From: Stenogyne calaminthoides
Taxonomy: Eukaryota > Streptophyta > Magnoliopsida > Lamiales > Lamiaceae
Assembly (NCBI GenBank): GCA_037126765.1
Contig: JBBCBC010000025.1
Span: forward strand, 16,300,175 to 16,364,174
Direction: 5' to 3'
Length of the DNA stretch: 64,000 nucleotides
In this document: in pieces, positions 44,218 through 55,615 of the stretch
Layout of the letters: every line of letters starts with the position of its first letter
Position numbering within the stretch: the first letter of the stretch is position 1
Notes under the pieces: generated by a model
What the model was told of the DNA's origin: nothing
Database searches by the model: none
What the model saw: the letters and a program-made list of their open reading frames with translations, nothing else
Translations under genes and position numbers: made by a program

Positions 44218-45182
44218 CCACATGAAATTCACAGTCTATCTGATGGATGTGAAAAGTGCATTTCTGAATGGTGTGCTTAAAGAAGAGGTTTATGTGGAAC
44301 AACCTCCTGGTTTCAGACAGAATGACTAAGTTTACAGGCTAAGGAAAGCCTTGTATGGTCTTAAACAAGCATCCAGAGCATGGTATGATACACTTTCTCA
44401 ATTTCTCACTGACCATGGTTTTACCAAAGGAACAGTTGATAGAACTTTGTTCAGGATAGAAGATGGGAAGGATATCTTACTAGTTCAGATTTATGTGGAT
44501 GACATCATATATGGATCTCCAAATCATCAGATGTGTGAGAAGTTTTCTACCCTGATGAAAGAAAAGTTTGAGATGTCTATGATAGGGGAGATGAATTTCT
44601 TTCTTGGACTTCAGGTGAAACAAACTAAGGAAGAAATATTAATCAATCAGGCAAAATACACCAGAGATCTAATTGCTAAGTATGGTGTACAAAATTGCAA
44701 TGCAGTTAGAATTCCTATGAATACTAACTACAAAATGAATCCTGATCCTGAAGGTAAATCAGTAAATCACACTGATTATAGAGGGATCATTGGATCATTG
44801 CTATATCTCACAGCAAGTAGGCCTGATATACCTTTGCTCTTGGGATATGTGCAAGGTACCAAGCTAATCCTAAAGCCAGTCACATGGAGGCTGCCAAAAA
44901 GATTTTGAAGTATCTTAAAGGCACTGTGAATAGAGGATTATGGTATCCAGCTGATGATAACCTTGAATTAACTGGTTATTCAGATGTTGATTATGGTGGA
45001 TGTAGAATTAACAGGAAGTCCACTACAGGAACTTGTCAATTTCTATTAAGTAAACTGATATCATGGTTTTCAAAGAAACAGACATCAGTAGCAACCATCT
45101 TCTTGAAAATTTGAATACATGGTCAGGAAGTTTGTTGTACAAAATTCTTTGGCTCAGACAACAATTGAGAGATTATAAGATT
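44218..45182 (+). pseudogene. pol: RT/RNase H fragment of a B-family element (D), opposite strand
   Basis: Starts inside RT (HMKFTVYLMDVKSAFLNG), one stop near 44328, then open at 44351-44908 with YGLKQASRAWYD, IYVDDIIYGSPNH, NFFLGLQVKQTKEEILINQA and SLLYLTASRPDI. A frame shift near 44840 leads to 44884-45114 with SDVDYGG; the TTEAEYMA block is destroyed after QTSVAT. It ends at LRQQLRDYK where the LTR of G begins. It is a fragment in head-to-head orientation with C. Confidence 0.9.
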
Positions 45183-46766
45183 TTTTTGTCCCGGTGAAAA
45201 CCCATGAGATGCGAAAAAATCATGAAATGCATATAAAACAGGGGTGAAGGAATGGTGATTCCAAAATTTTGCTTTTTAAGTCCATGTGTTGTGTTTTGCT
45301 TATAGTCGAATGCATATGACATGATAAGAACATAAAGCAATAAAGAACACAACAAAGTATAGTGGTTCGGAGACTCAAGCTCCTACATCCACTCTCCCTG
45401 TTCCTAGGGAAATTCCTTCAAACTGGACTTATCATCCTCTCGGGCTTTGCCTCAGGACTTATCACCCTTCACGGGATCGCCTACAAGCTTTCAGGCTAAC
45501 TCACTGTAGCTTACTCACTTCTTCTACCTTGAGTTTTCAAATGACTCAATCTCAGCTGCGACTTACTAACTCTTTACAACTCCACACAAACTACCTAACA
45601 ATAGGGTTTGGGTTTGGTTGGTGTCTCCAACTATGTTGAGATTTTCCCTTACATTTGTTTAGCCTCAATGCTAAGGTTGGAAAAATCTCTCTAAGCTTAG
45701 GATATATCTTGGGTTGCTTAGATTGGGTTTAAGAACACTCTTGAATATATTTGTATATCTAAAGACTTGTGTTCTATGGTGGGAATACTTGACTATATGG
45801 CTCTTAGCTCTGTAGTATTTTTCCACATTCTCCACACTTTAGAATGATGAAAGACCTTGTATTTATAGTGTGGATTTGGATGTTATCGTTGGAGAGAATC
45901 ACATTCAAATCCATACTATTCTGTAAGTTTTGCAGCTTCTTCAGGCTGGTTGTCTTCCTCTCATTGGTCCATGTCAGCTGAATCTAACGGCTATACTCTT
46001 CAGTATCTCCGAGTCTTTAGGTTTCTCTGAGTCTTCAGGATTCTTTTGAGTCTTCAGGATTCTCTGAGTCTCAGGTTTCTTGATTCAACAGACTTCTCTT
46101 CGGCCGACCTTATGCGTCGACATCTTCACTTTCGAATTTGGCGAGTTCGATTCTTGACTTTCAGACATCCCGGCCCTCAGTCACTTTTACTCAGCGACCC
46201 TCGAGTCCTTGACTCGAGCTATCGATTTCATCTAAGCTTGGCCCGATCGGCTCGGTGATCGGATCAACCATCTTCAGTCGGCATGTCGAGGATAGCATCG
46301 GTCGATTACATCGAGGTTAGCATGTCGGTTTATCTTATCATTTCTCCGATCGCGTCGATTTTGATCGGTCTCATACGCTCCAACCGATCAGCAACCTTCT
46401 CTTATGATCTTACGTTGGGTTTCATTACGATCGGCATGCGCTCTTCGATCACCCGGATCGGCTCAAATGCATTCTTGATGATCGTCGAGTGCGATACAGT
46501 CGTCGATATTTTTGATCGGTGGCTTAGCTTTTCTTCTCTTCTGATTTTGCACAACTCATCAGTTAACTCGAAACTCATCTTACTCATCTGATCTCGATCA
46601 GTCTCGTCTGCAGCCACGTCTGATCTCGATCATCTTCTTCTGATTTCTTGAGTTCCCCGTCAACTTGTTCTCTCGTTCCCCCTCAACTTGTTATCTGTAA
46701 ATTAGCTTCAATAACACAAGTTGATAATGTTTTGGCATAATTCATCAAAACTAAAATATCCCAACA
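45183..46766 (-). repeat. 3' LTR of near-empty element G
   Basis: About 1584 bp of the same LTR family as 27341-28913, ending ATATCCCAACA; the expected TGTTTGTCCC start is TTTTTGTCCC here. TATA box (minus) at 45860-45867. Inserted in the RNase H sequence of D. Confidence 0.85.
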
Positions 46767-46900
46767 ATTTCCCCCTTTTTGATAGTGACGCCAAAACATT
46801 AAGATATATGCATCATTAAAGAGATGGATTTTTGTTTAAAAAGATCAGTTCAGGTGATCACATTAAAAGTGATCTTTTGAACTCCTGCTTTGATACCACT
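46767..46900 (-). mobile_element. Internal region of near-empty element G (134 bp)
   Basis: Contains only the polypurine tract (ATCAAAAAGGGGGAAAT on the minus strand, at 46767) and the primer site AGTGGTATCAAAGCAG (46900-46885, one mismatch from the usual Met-tRNA site). Colinear with 28914-29118 without the duplicated 66 bp. The element spans 45183 to beyond the window end and is interrupted by F. Confidence 0.85.
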
Positions 46901-47957
46901 TGTTTGTCCCGGTGAAAAACTCATGAGATGCGGAAAAATCATGAAATGCATATAAAACAGGGGTGAAGGAATGGTGATTCTAATTTTTTTCTTTTTAAGT
47001 CCATGTGTTGTGTTTTGCTTATAGTCGAATACATATGACAAAATAAGAACATAAAGCAATAAAGAACACAACAAAGTATAGTGGTTCAGAGACTCAAGCT
47101 CCTACATCCACTCTCCCTGTTCCTTGGGAAATTCCTTCAAACTGGACTTATCACCCTCTCGAGCTCGCCTCGGGACTTATCACCCTTCACGGGATCGCCT
47201 ACAAGCTTTCAGGCTAACTCACTGTAGCTTACTCACTTCTTCTACCTTGAGTTTTCTGGCTGACTCACTACAGCTTACTAACTCTTTAAAACTCCACACA
47301 AACTACATAACAATAGGGTTTGGGTTTGGTTGGCATCTCCAACTAGGTTGAGATTTTCCCTTACATTTGTTTAGCCTCAATGCTAAGGTTGGGAAATTCT
47401 CTCTAAGCTTAGGATATATCTTGGGTTTCTTAGATTGGGTTTAAGAACACTCTTGAATATATTTGTATATCTACAGACTTATGTTCTATGGTGGGAATGC
47501 TTGAGTATATGGCTCTTAGCTCTGTAGCATTTTTCCACATTCTCCACACTTTCCAGACTTTAGAATGATGAAAGACCTTGTATTTATAGTGTGAATTTGA
47601 ATGTTACCGTTGGAGAGAATCACATTCAAATCTATACTATTCTGTAAGTTCTGCAGCTTCTCCAGGCTGGTTGTCTTCCTCTAATTGGTCCACGTCAATT
47701 TGAATCTACTTGGCTATATTCTCCGGTTCTCTGAGTCTTGAGTTTCTCTGAGTCTTGAGTTCTTCTAGTCTTGAGATTCTTCCGAGTCTCGGGTTTTCTT
47801 GATTCAAATAGACTTCTCTTGGCCGGACCTTGTCGGATCGGGCATCTTGACACTTTCGAGGCTAACTGAGTTGATTCTTCGACTTCGGACATCGACCCTC
47901 GAGTCACTTTTACTCAACGACCCTCGAGTCACTTGACTCGAGCTATCGATTTCTTCT
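46901..47957 (-). repeat. 5' LTR of G, left part
   Basis: Starts TGTTTGTCCCGG after the primer site; TATA box at 47581-47588. Split at 47957 by element F and resumes at 63531. Confidence 0.85.
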
Positions 47958-49712
47958 TGAAGGTCCGAACGGGTTTTGTGAGGTGGAAGTCTAGAGGGAG
48001 GGGTGAATAGACTTCTAAAACTTTTCGTCTTGTCCGGTGTGAACTGCAGATTACCCGTCGAGTGCTAGTGTATCGATTTAGGCGATGTTCAATCTTACTA
48101 AAGTGCACGAGGCGGTCGGTTTGATATCTGTCGGCTTAAGCCGAATGGTGCGGAAGCTTGTTTTTACCCGTGTGAAAAACCGGTTTATCAATCCAATTCT
48201 TAAGTCGATTTTTCAACCCGGTTGGTGAAGTGTCAATCGATCAAATCGATTGCTTAGTGCGGTGAGCTTAACTTTAGAATATGTATGCGTTTAAACTTCG
48301 GTTGAGTGACTTGTGTAAAAGCGATAAGAAAGCAAGTAAATGCACACAAGACTTTTATAGTGGTTCGAGGAAAAACCGTCCTCGTCCCACTCTTTCCTTA
48401 ACACAGGGGAACCTTAACCTACTTTAACCTGCGGGACTTATATCCTTTTCAGGATGGCCGAGATGTTTACCGAGTTCCCACTCTTACAAACTTAACCTGC
48501 GGGACTTATATCCTTTTCAGGATGGCCGAGATGTTTACCGAGTTCCCACTCAAGCTTAACCTACGGGACTTATATCCTTTTCAGGATAGCCGAGATGTTT
48601 ATCGAGTTCCCACTCTACAAACGTAACCAGCGGGACTTATATCCTACAAAGAGGATAGCCAAGATGTTTGACCTAACTTGCGTTTGGGTAAAGAATGATT
48701 GAGGGTTCCAACTGGAAATCTATCCTGGTGCTTTTGGTAGCCAAAATGCTAGTGGATAGGATTTCTTGCTAAGAACTATGGGATGAACACTCTAAGAATA
48801 ATCTTCAGATGTAGTGTTCTTTTGAGTGGAGATTTGCGTCCTTTTTTCTTCAAAATGAAGATTGATCCCATTTTATAGACCTCGAAATCAAAGAGCCGTT
48901 GGAGAGCAATTTGAATTTTGGGCTATATTAGGTAGGCTGTAAGATATGCTTGTGACGTGCTGCGATTTTCGGCGTAGCCGTAGGCATGATTAGCGTCGTT
49001 TTTATGCTGCGCGGCGTATCGTATTGTCGGCTCTTTTTTGTGCGATGTGTCGCTTTCTCCTTAACCAGCGGCGGCACTTATAAATTTGCCCGTTAGGCGA
49101 TTGATATTCCTTTTGAAGAGGATTAAATCTTATGCAGTGTATTTTTTTGATTGTCACGGTGTGGTGACTTGATCAAATGGCGGTCGATCTACCATGTTGA
49201 GTCTTGATTGCACATTGTCTTAGCTTCAATATCACGAGACTCTGCTTTGAAAGTAGGTCTTGAGTCTTTTGATCTTGGTGTCTCTGAGCCTCGGTGTATT
49301 GATGCGTTACTCGGTCTTGAGTTTGATCTTTGAGTCTTGAGCTTATCTGAGTCTTGAGTTCATCCCGAGTCTTGATGTTATCTGAGTCTTGAGTTCATCC
49401 CAGTCTTGAGTTCATCTGAGTCTTGAGTTCTTCTGAGTCTTGATGTCTTCTTGTCTTCTTCGATCTTGACTTCTTGTCTTGGTTTGCGCTTAGTCTTGAT
49501 CATCGACCTTCTCCGGGTCATCCGATACTTCGACTGACCTATACATATTGAGTTCCCCTCAATATGTGACCTATCTTTACATCGACTATCTATACATTTC
49601 AATTTGGTCATCTTATTCGATTCTAAGTCATCGATCGACAAAAAAGTCCGATCGGGTCCTATTACAACTGTTTTGGAACTTCCATCAAAACTAAATTACA
49701 TATTTCCCAACA
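47958..49712 (-). repeat. 3' LTR of F
   Basis: 1755 bp, TGAAGGTCCGAACGGG..TTTCCCAACA (the other LTR starts TGTAGGTCCCGAACGGG). TATAAAA on the minus strand at 48871-48877; tandem block at 48425-48690; U3 array of GAGTCTTGAGTTCATC at 49310-49460. Confidence 0.9.
48425..48690. repeat. 64-68-bp tandem repeat in R/U5 of F LTR
   Basis: Four units starting near 48425, 48493, 48557 and 48623: TAACCTGCGGGACTTATATC, CTTTTCAGGATGGCCGAGAT, GTTTACCGAGTTCCCACTC. The same array is in the other LTR at about 62131-62400. ATCCTTTTCAGGAT in each unit can form a short hairpin. Confidence 0.85.
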
Positions 49713-49733
49713 ATTTCCCCTTTTTGATGGAAC
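49713..49733 (-). other. Polypurine tract of F
   Basis: ATCAAAAAGGGGAAAT on the minus strand, directly before the LTR start TGTTGGGAAATATG. Confidence 0.85.
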
Positions 49734-49909
49734 CAAAACACTTAACCAAATTTGATCGAAAAAAATAGATACCATGAATGGAAATGTAGATAATGCAAAT
49801 AGTATACATACCTCGAAAGACAATGAGATGATTGTCTTAGAATCGATGGGATGGAAATTTTTATTCGAGATAGGTGTGTGCATTGTAGAATATGTGAAAA
49901 GCGTACCTA

Positions 49910-52900
49910 TCATCGATTCCAAGTTGTCTTCTTGGTGTACTTGAAAATTTGCGATTCTTTGGGGATGCCAAACATCCCATACATCCTTTGCATTAACTTG
50001 TCCAAATTTCTTTTTCTATGGATTCCTCCTTTTTCGGCTAGTCCATAGTAGATGTTCTTGAATTTAACGGGATCTAGCTTGTTGTCCGGGCCTTGAAGGT
50101 GGAAGGAGTAGTTCAAAGGGTGGAGCTTACGCATCGATGACATGATCTTGCCTTCTGTCATCACTGTCTGGTAGAAGTCTGGATACTTTGTTTCTAACCA
50201 GTTCCGAAATTCATCATCATTTTCAGTCTGATCTTGATGAATTGGAATCTTCTCCAGGATGTGGACGTCACATAACCATTCTCCTCTGATCTGATCCCAT
50301 TCTAGAAGCAAATCTTGTCGTGCACAGAGAATGCCTTTAACAGGTGCTGGAAGGGCATTTTTCTCCCAAGCAATCTCCTCTGCTGCAGCTTCGGTCTTCC
50401 TCTTCCTTCGGATGTAGGCAATGTTCAGCCCCTTTGCCTCTGCTAACCACTTCTTGATTGCGGCCTCTCTTATTCTCGACTTGTTTGCTCTTGAACTTGT
50501 TCAGAGTCATCCGCTTTTTTAGTGGAGAATATCGGCTTTCTCTCCGATCTCCGCATTGCTTTCATCATCTTGCCTTTGCCTTTCTTCCTCCTCGAGTCCG
50601 CTTTCGGGTTCATCTTGTTCATCTTCTTGACTAATTTCTTAGCGAGTTCAAGGCTCTTGGCCCGATCACGAGTTCCATTCTTTTTACGAGCGGATGAAGA
50701 GAAGTCTTCAATTTTGTCGACTCTCTGGCGGTAATCTCGAAAGAGTACTTTTACCTTTCGGCGATCTCTTTCTTGTGTTGCTCCACGGTTTCTTTTATTC
50801 GACCAGCGAGATCGGTAGATGGAGTGGGCACGCAGAGATTAGATCTGATGATTTTTGTAGAGATGAAAATTTTACCAAGCGTATGCGAGTCTGCATTTTT
50901 CCTTCTCTTTGTTCTCTTTTTTCTTGAGTCATTTTTTACGTATTCTCTTTTCCTTCAAACTCTTTTCGGACTCTTTTCCTTCCCCCCTTTTTGGTTGCAT
51001 CAAAGAGGTTGGACATCTTCTTGGTTCAGAGTTGTTAATTGCCGTGAGATCTCCTCTCTAAGTTCCTCGACAACAAGAGGAGTGATCTGGACGGTGGCAG
51101 AAGGTGCAGGTGTGTAGAAGCGTCTGAGAGCAGTTTCGATTTCCTGTCTTGCCTTTTCTGTAGAAGCTAGAAAATGTTTCCAACCCATATCCAAGTGATT
51201 GTTGGTTTTGTCCAGGATGCCCGAGACACTCCAAAAGTACACATGCGATTGAGCATCTCTGTCACCGAATTGAGAGTTTGTCGATCGGAGCTTGAGCTTC
51301 ACAACAGAAGAGGGTATACTAGTTGCATTACTTGAAGAAGGATGGCATTGTGCATCCCAACAGTGTGACTTCGTTCCTTGTCAACTAGTTTAAACTTTTG
51401 CTCATCTTCAAACCGCTTCATCGATTCTGCTTTGTGGAGCTGCGAATTTATCTTCAAATGCGGCTGGATCCCATCCTGAATCTTCTTAGAGTGATGATCT
51501 AGGGTATCAGAGCTCATTTTAACAGTCTGTTCAGATGTTGAGGCCTTGCCAAATTGGGTCTCATCTGCAGCACCCATTCTTGGTTCATCGGCAGCTCCCT
51601 CATGATCTGTAGGAGGTTGAACGGTTTCCTCCCTGTTATCAGCAATTCCGAACCTTTCGTGAATCAGCCATTGGATATCGTCGTAAATGCCAATTCAAAG
51701 ACTTTCAATCCCAAAGATTGTGTAGACATTTCAACTCTAAGTCTACAAAGAAGTCTGATCCCAGAGTTGTCATTAGAATCAGAAGTTCTTCAATGCTCTT
51801 CAGTCTGATATCCCTCTAGAACACTATCTCTTCTATCTGTTGCTGGATGCCAGGATGTTGATCCAATTCAGGGCATAGATCCAGCAGATACTCTTTGATC
51901 TGTTGCTTCATTATTCTTACGATGGGGCTCTGCGGAGCGGTGAAGCAAGAAATCTTTGTTACGGTGTTGAAGGGATTATGAGAGATGGACACATGTTAAA
52001 TCCGAATCTCTCGGGTTCTTGAGATGGATTGGGGATTGGGATGTTTGTTGTTCAGGTTCATTTTCAGCATGTAGAGGGTGTTCAGTTTCCTGAACGGGTT
52101 CATTGATTGGTGGTGTGGGAGATTTTGTTCTGAGAGGTGAGGGTGAGGGAGAGAAGTTTTTGTGGGGAGGGGGTGGAGGTGATGATTTTTGAGGAGAGAG
52201 TGATGGTGATTTGGAAGTGGGCGTTGGCGAACTTGCTCTCTGGAAGATCTTGGTTAGAGGCAGAGAATCAGATGGCGATTCTTCCTCAGATTGCACCATT
52301 TCTCTCCTTCTGCTGCGATCATCTGTTCTTCCCGTACTTCTCTGATAGTTGGCTCAGAGCGGACTGCTTTCTCTTCGTCTGATCTTTCTTGCATCAGATC
52401 CTCTTCTCTTTTTTCTTTGGGTAGAACTTGGAAGCGATTTTGAGAGGAGATGAGACTCTCTTCGGCGTTCGGTGGTCACGGTTTTCTTGGCGGATCCTTC
52501 CTCTTCATCCTCTTCTCTTGAATGGCCTTTTCCTTCGCACTTGAGCGATCGCGGTTGCCTTATCTTTTCCTTTTTTTTTCTCCCTTGGGTTTGGGCACAT
52601 AAGGAGTCGGATCCTCATCAGCTTGTCCAGGTAGGGACTCATCTTTGCCCAATATGGCCTTGTGCTTTGCTTGATAAATCTTCGCTCCATTCTCGTTCCA
52701 TTCATAATTACATGGCGGCTTATCGGGCGAAATGATAGAATTTTGTGTATGAATGAGCACTTGAAGATAAGCACACTTCATTGCTCCTCTCGATTCGAAC
52801 TTCCCTTTGAGTCTTTTCTCGATCTTGCTTTGACCATACCCAACCAATCGATGTCCGAAGCCTTCTTGATTATTGCAGCCATTACACTTATCTTGTATGA

Positions 52901-53424
52901 AGTAGTTGCATCAAAAAGGTAAGTAGAGCACATGATCACCTTCGAGCGATCTCAAGAAGAAGGCGATACTTTCTTTTCGAGATAGGAGGCTTTGGCGTTA
53001 AATGCGTGTTCTCCTTGTTTGCTGGTCTCAAGAGCTCGGCTTCAAGAAACTCCTTTTCTCCTACAGCAGTCGTGTAGGTCTCTGGATTGATGCTTCCTCG
53101 AGTTAGTCCTAATATCCTCTGTAGATCGTCATTCATCACTCGAACTTTCATTCTGCCAACGGAAGAAATCAGGTCAGCATCATTGTCTTCATCCCTCTAC
53201 AGATTGTAAAGAAACTCCAGGGCTTCATGGGTGTGAACGATGTTCTGATGAGTAGAGCAATATCGTTCTATTCCACACGCTCTTAAGCACTCCAGAATTT
53301 CCAGCGATTCCGGATCTGAGGTGATGTTGAAGATGACGTACTTTTCATCAATGATGTCTCTCTTCATCGATGCAAAATTGCAATACTTTTTCCCTTGTCC
53401 CGGTCTTGAAACAAGATGTGCCAT
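49910..53424 (-). pseudogene. Third ORF downstream of pol, element F (diverged relative)
   Basis: Same position and size as the B-family third ORF but strongly diverged. Start taken at 53424 (MAHLVSRPGQGKKYC). KRKYRLLLEIARR then, in another frame, YKISVMAAIIKKASDIDWL (about 52910-52850) match the PKYRVLIDIVAKC..LRLMAAIEDSPMDFNWL block of B/C. A Ser/Pro-rich middle (52299-51976, PSLSPQKSSPPPPPHKNF) replaces the acidic middle of B. Then a coiled-coil-like region (51577-51000, EELREEISRQLTTL). The C-terminal frame 50311-49910 holds RNWLETKYPDFYQTVM and ends near LMQRMYGMFGIPKES, matching the terminal YGMF motif of B. Broken into at least seven frames. No membrane segment. Confidence 0.75.
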
Positions 53425-54490
53425 TTCTGTAAGATATGCAGATTGATGTTTAGTTTGAGTAAGATATTTCAATAAATTCATCCAAACTAGCAAAATTCAG
53501 CGTCAATTTAGCAAATAAGCGTTTAGATCGAATAAATTACAGAAATACAACTTGAAAGCCTAGGTACCATAGAGAAATCAAGATCATGCAATTAATTTAA
53601 AACAAGAAATTACCAGTAATTGATTCGAAAGATTTTGAAATCGGAAGTGTAGAATCAAATGATTTTGAAGGTAATTCTTAGATAATTTTAAACGAAATAT
53701 GATCTTTTCAGAATTTTGAGAAGACGAAGTAGTGGAAAGCGGTTTTCTGAGAAAAAAATTGGATTTTGTAGAATACGAGGGAAAACCTTTTTGCACAACT
53801 TTCCAAAGTACTGAAGTATCCGTGTTTTGAAATCGATGGCTGAGATTAGTCGGCCAAAAAGTATTTTGATCGCACGATTGAGAAAAACAATCTTCTCGTT
53901 TTCCGAACTCAAAAAATCGCAATAAAACGTTTTGAAAACATTTTTAGGAGTGCATTAAAAGCTTTGCAGAGCATGCGTCATGAATAGTGTAAAATAAATT
54001 AATTAAAATAAATAACGCATATAAAGATATTCAGATAGAGATAAATAAGGAAGCGTATCTGACTGATTGATATTGTAATCAATCAGTTACCACGGTGATC
54101 TGATCTGGTACTTTGTTGACTTATCTGATGTTTGCATCATGCATTTCCCAATAATATCTCGCTTATCTGATCAGATTCTTTGCTTGAAACACTTCACCAC
54201 TTATCTGATCCTCTTTTCTGAAAAACTTCATCCTTCAGTTTTCTTCTATAATCTCGCATTAACTGAAGTCAACTCCCGCCAAAAATTTTACTTCGGGGAG
54301 TCCAAAAGTCGCCTCGATTCCCAAATCGGCGCGATTTGACATTCCGTAATAATGGCATAGATACGCTGTGATTTAATCACACCGTTAACTCATCCAACCA
54401 ATAGCCGCGTGTTCCTAACGCGTTGTCGATGTAAATTTCTCTTAAGATTTTCTGAGATGATAAAATTTGCATTTATACCCCTAATTTCCT
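53425..54490. other. Spacer between third ORF and antisense module of F
   Basis: AT-rich, no coding motif. Corresponds in position to the 600-700 bp pol-to-third-ORF spacers of B1 and C. Confidence 0.5.
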
Positions 54491-54492
54491 TC

Positions 54493-55320
54493 TATAAATA
54501 GCCTGGGGTGTTAGGCGAACAACACAATCATAAACCATTTCATCTTCTTTAGCATATCCTTCATGCTTTTCCGATGAGTTCCTTATCTCCGGTGAAACTT
54601 CCGGTGGGAACCTTTAGCCCTTTTCTAATGAAATCAGCTTCTCAGATCAACCCTGTGTGTTCCTTCACACTGCTTTTGTCGTCATCTAAGATTTCACATA
54701 CGATCAATGCTAAGCTTCTTTACCACCATGGAGGCGGATCTGCTAAGGCAAATGAGAAGGCACTTCTCCTAATAGTATGCACCTTGTGCGCCTATCGAGA
54801 TGACGGTATTAGCATCAACAGACTCAGTCTGAAATAAAACATGAGTTTGGTATATGGTCTACATCAGTCAACAACTGATCTCCATATATCAAGCTCAATT
54901 TTTGCATGCGACACAAATGTCTGTTTGGTCCTTGTGACCAAACCTTTGGCACTGTGCCCCATTTAACAGCTGGAAGTCCTGTTGATTTTACGTCCGAGGG
55001 CTTCCGGCTCGGACATCCTTCAAAGTCTCTCTTGCTCCTCCTTCCGAAGCTTTGAGATTGGCTCAGGATTCTCGAAGCCTCTCTGACGCCTCTTCTAGGA
55101 CCGAGGGAAAATGAGAGCGTCATACCTTGAACTCTCTCTCGCGTTCCCTGTCTAGGGTTGTCTTAGGGCTGATGGTTTATGTATCGACCTCCTGGTCTTC
55201 TTGTACTTGTAATACCACTTGAAGATAGATGTAGCGTTTGAAGCTTGTGATATCACTTGTAACTTGTAAATATGACCTCCGGGTCTTTATCAATGAAAAA
55301 CTCTGTTATTCCATTGTTGT
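54493..55320 (+). other. Gene-like module antisense to element F
   Basis: On the strand opposite to the retroelement: TATA box TATAAATAG at 54493-54501, then an 87-codon ORF at 54574-54837 (MSSLSPVKLPVGTFSPFLMK..) preceded by a 5-codon upstream ORF. The following ~480 bp has coding-like composition in changing frames, and its end (TGACCTCCGGGTCTTTATC, AATGAAA near 55295) resembles a plant 3' UTR. It makes the pol-to-third-ORF spacer of F about 1.5 kb longer than in B1 and C. No family recognised. It may be a captured host gene fragment or an antisense transcript unit; a minus-strand frame at 55123-54824 is an alternative reading. Confidence 0.4.
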
Positions 55321-55615
55321 GTTGTTTTCTTCTGACTTATGCGATCTGTAGCTTTAAACTTGACTTGTTTGTTAACTGTAGCTTTAATCGACTTATAAAG
55401 TAATCTTTCCAATCGATCGGTTCCCTTTAATCGATATATCTTGAACCGATCCGCCGCTTTTTATCCGAACTTCGATCGGCTACCTTCGACTTTTCTCGAT
55501 CTGCTCTATCCCCGACTTGATTGGCTCCTCGTCTGGTCGACTGATCAGTTGAGATTCCTAACTCAACTGATTCCACTTATCCTTAGTTAGTCTTTTAACC
55601 AACTGAATCTGGAGA

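Noticed and set aside
53584..53922. Minus-strand frames upstream of the F third ORF
   Set aside because: AT-rich spacer; two overlapping frames, no match to B-family protein.
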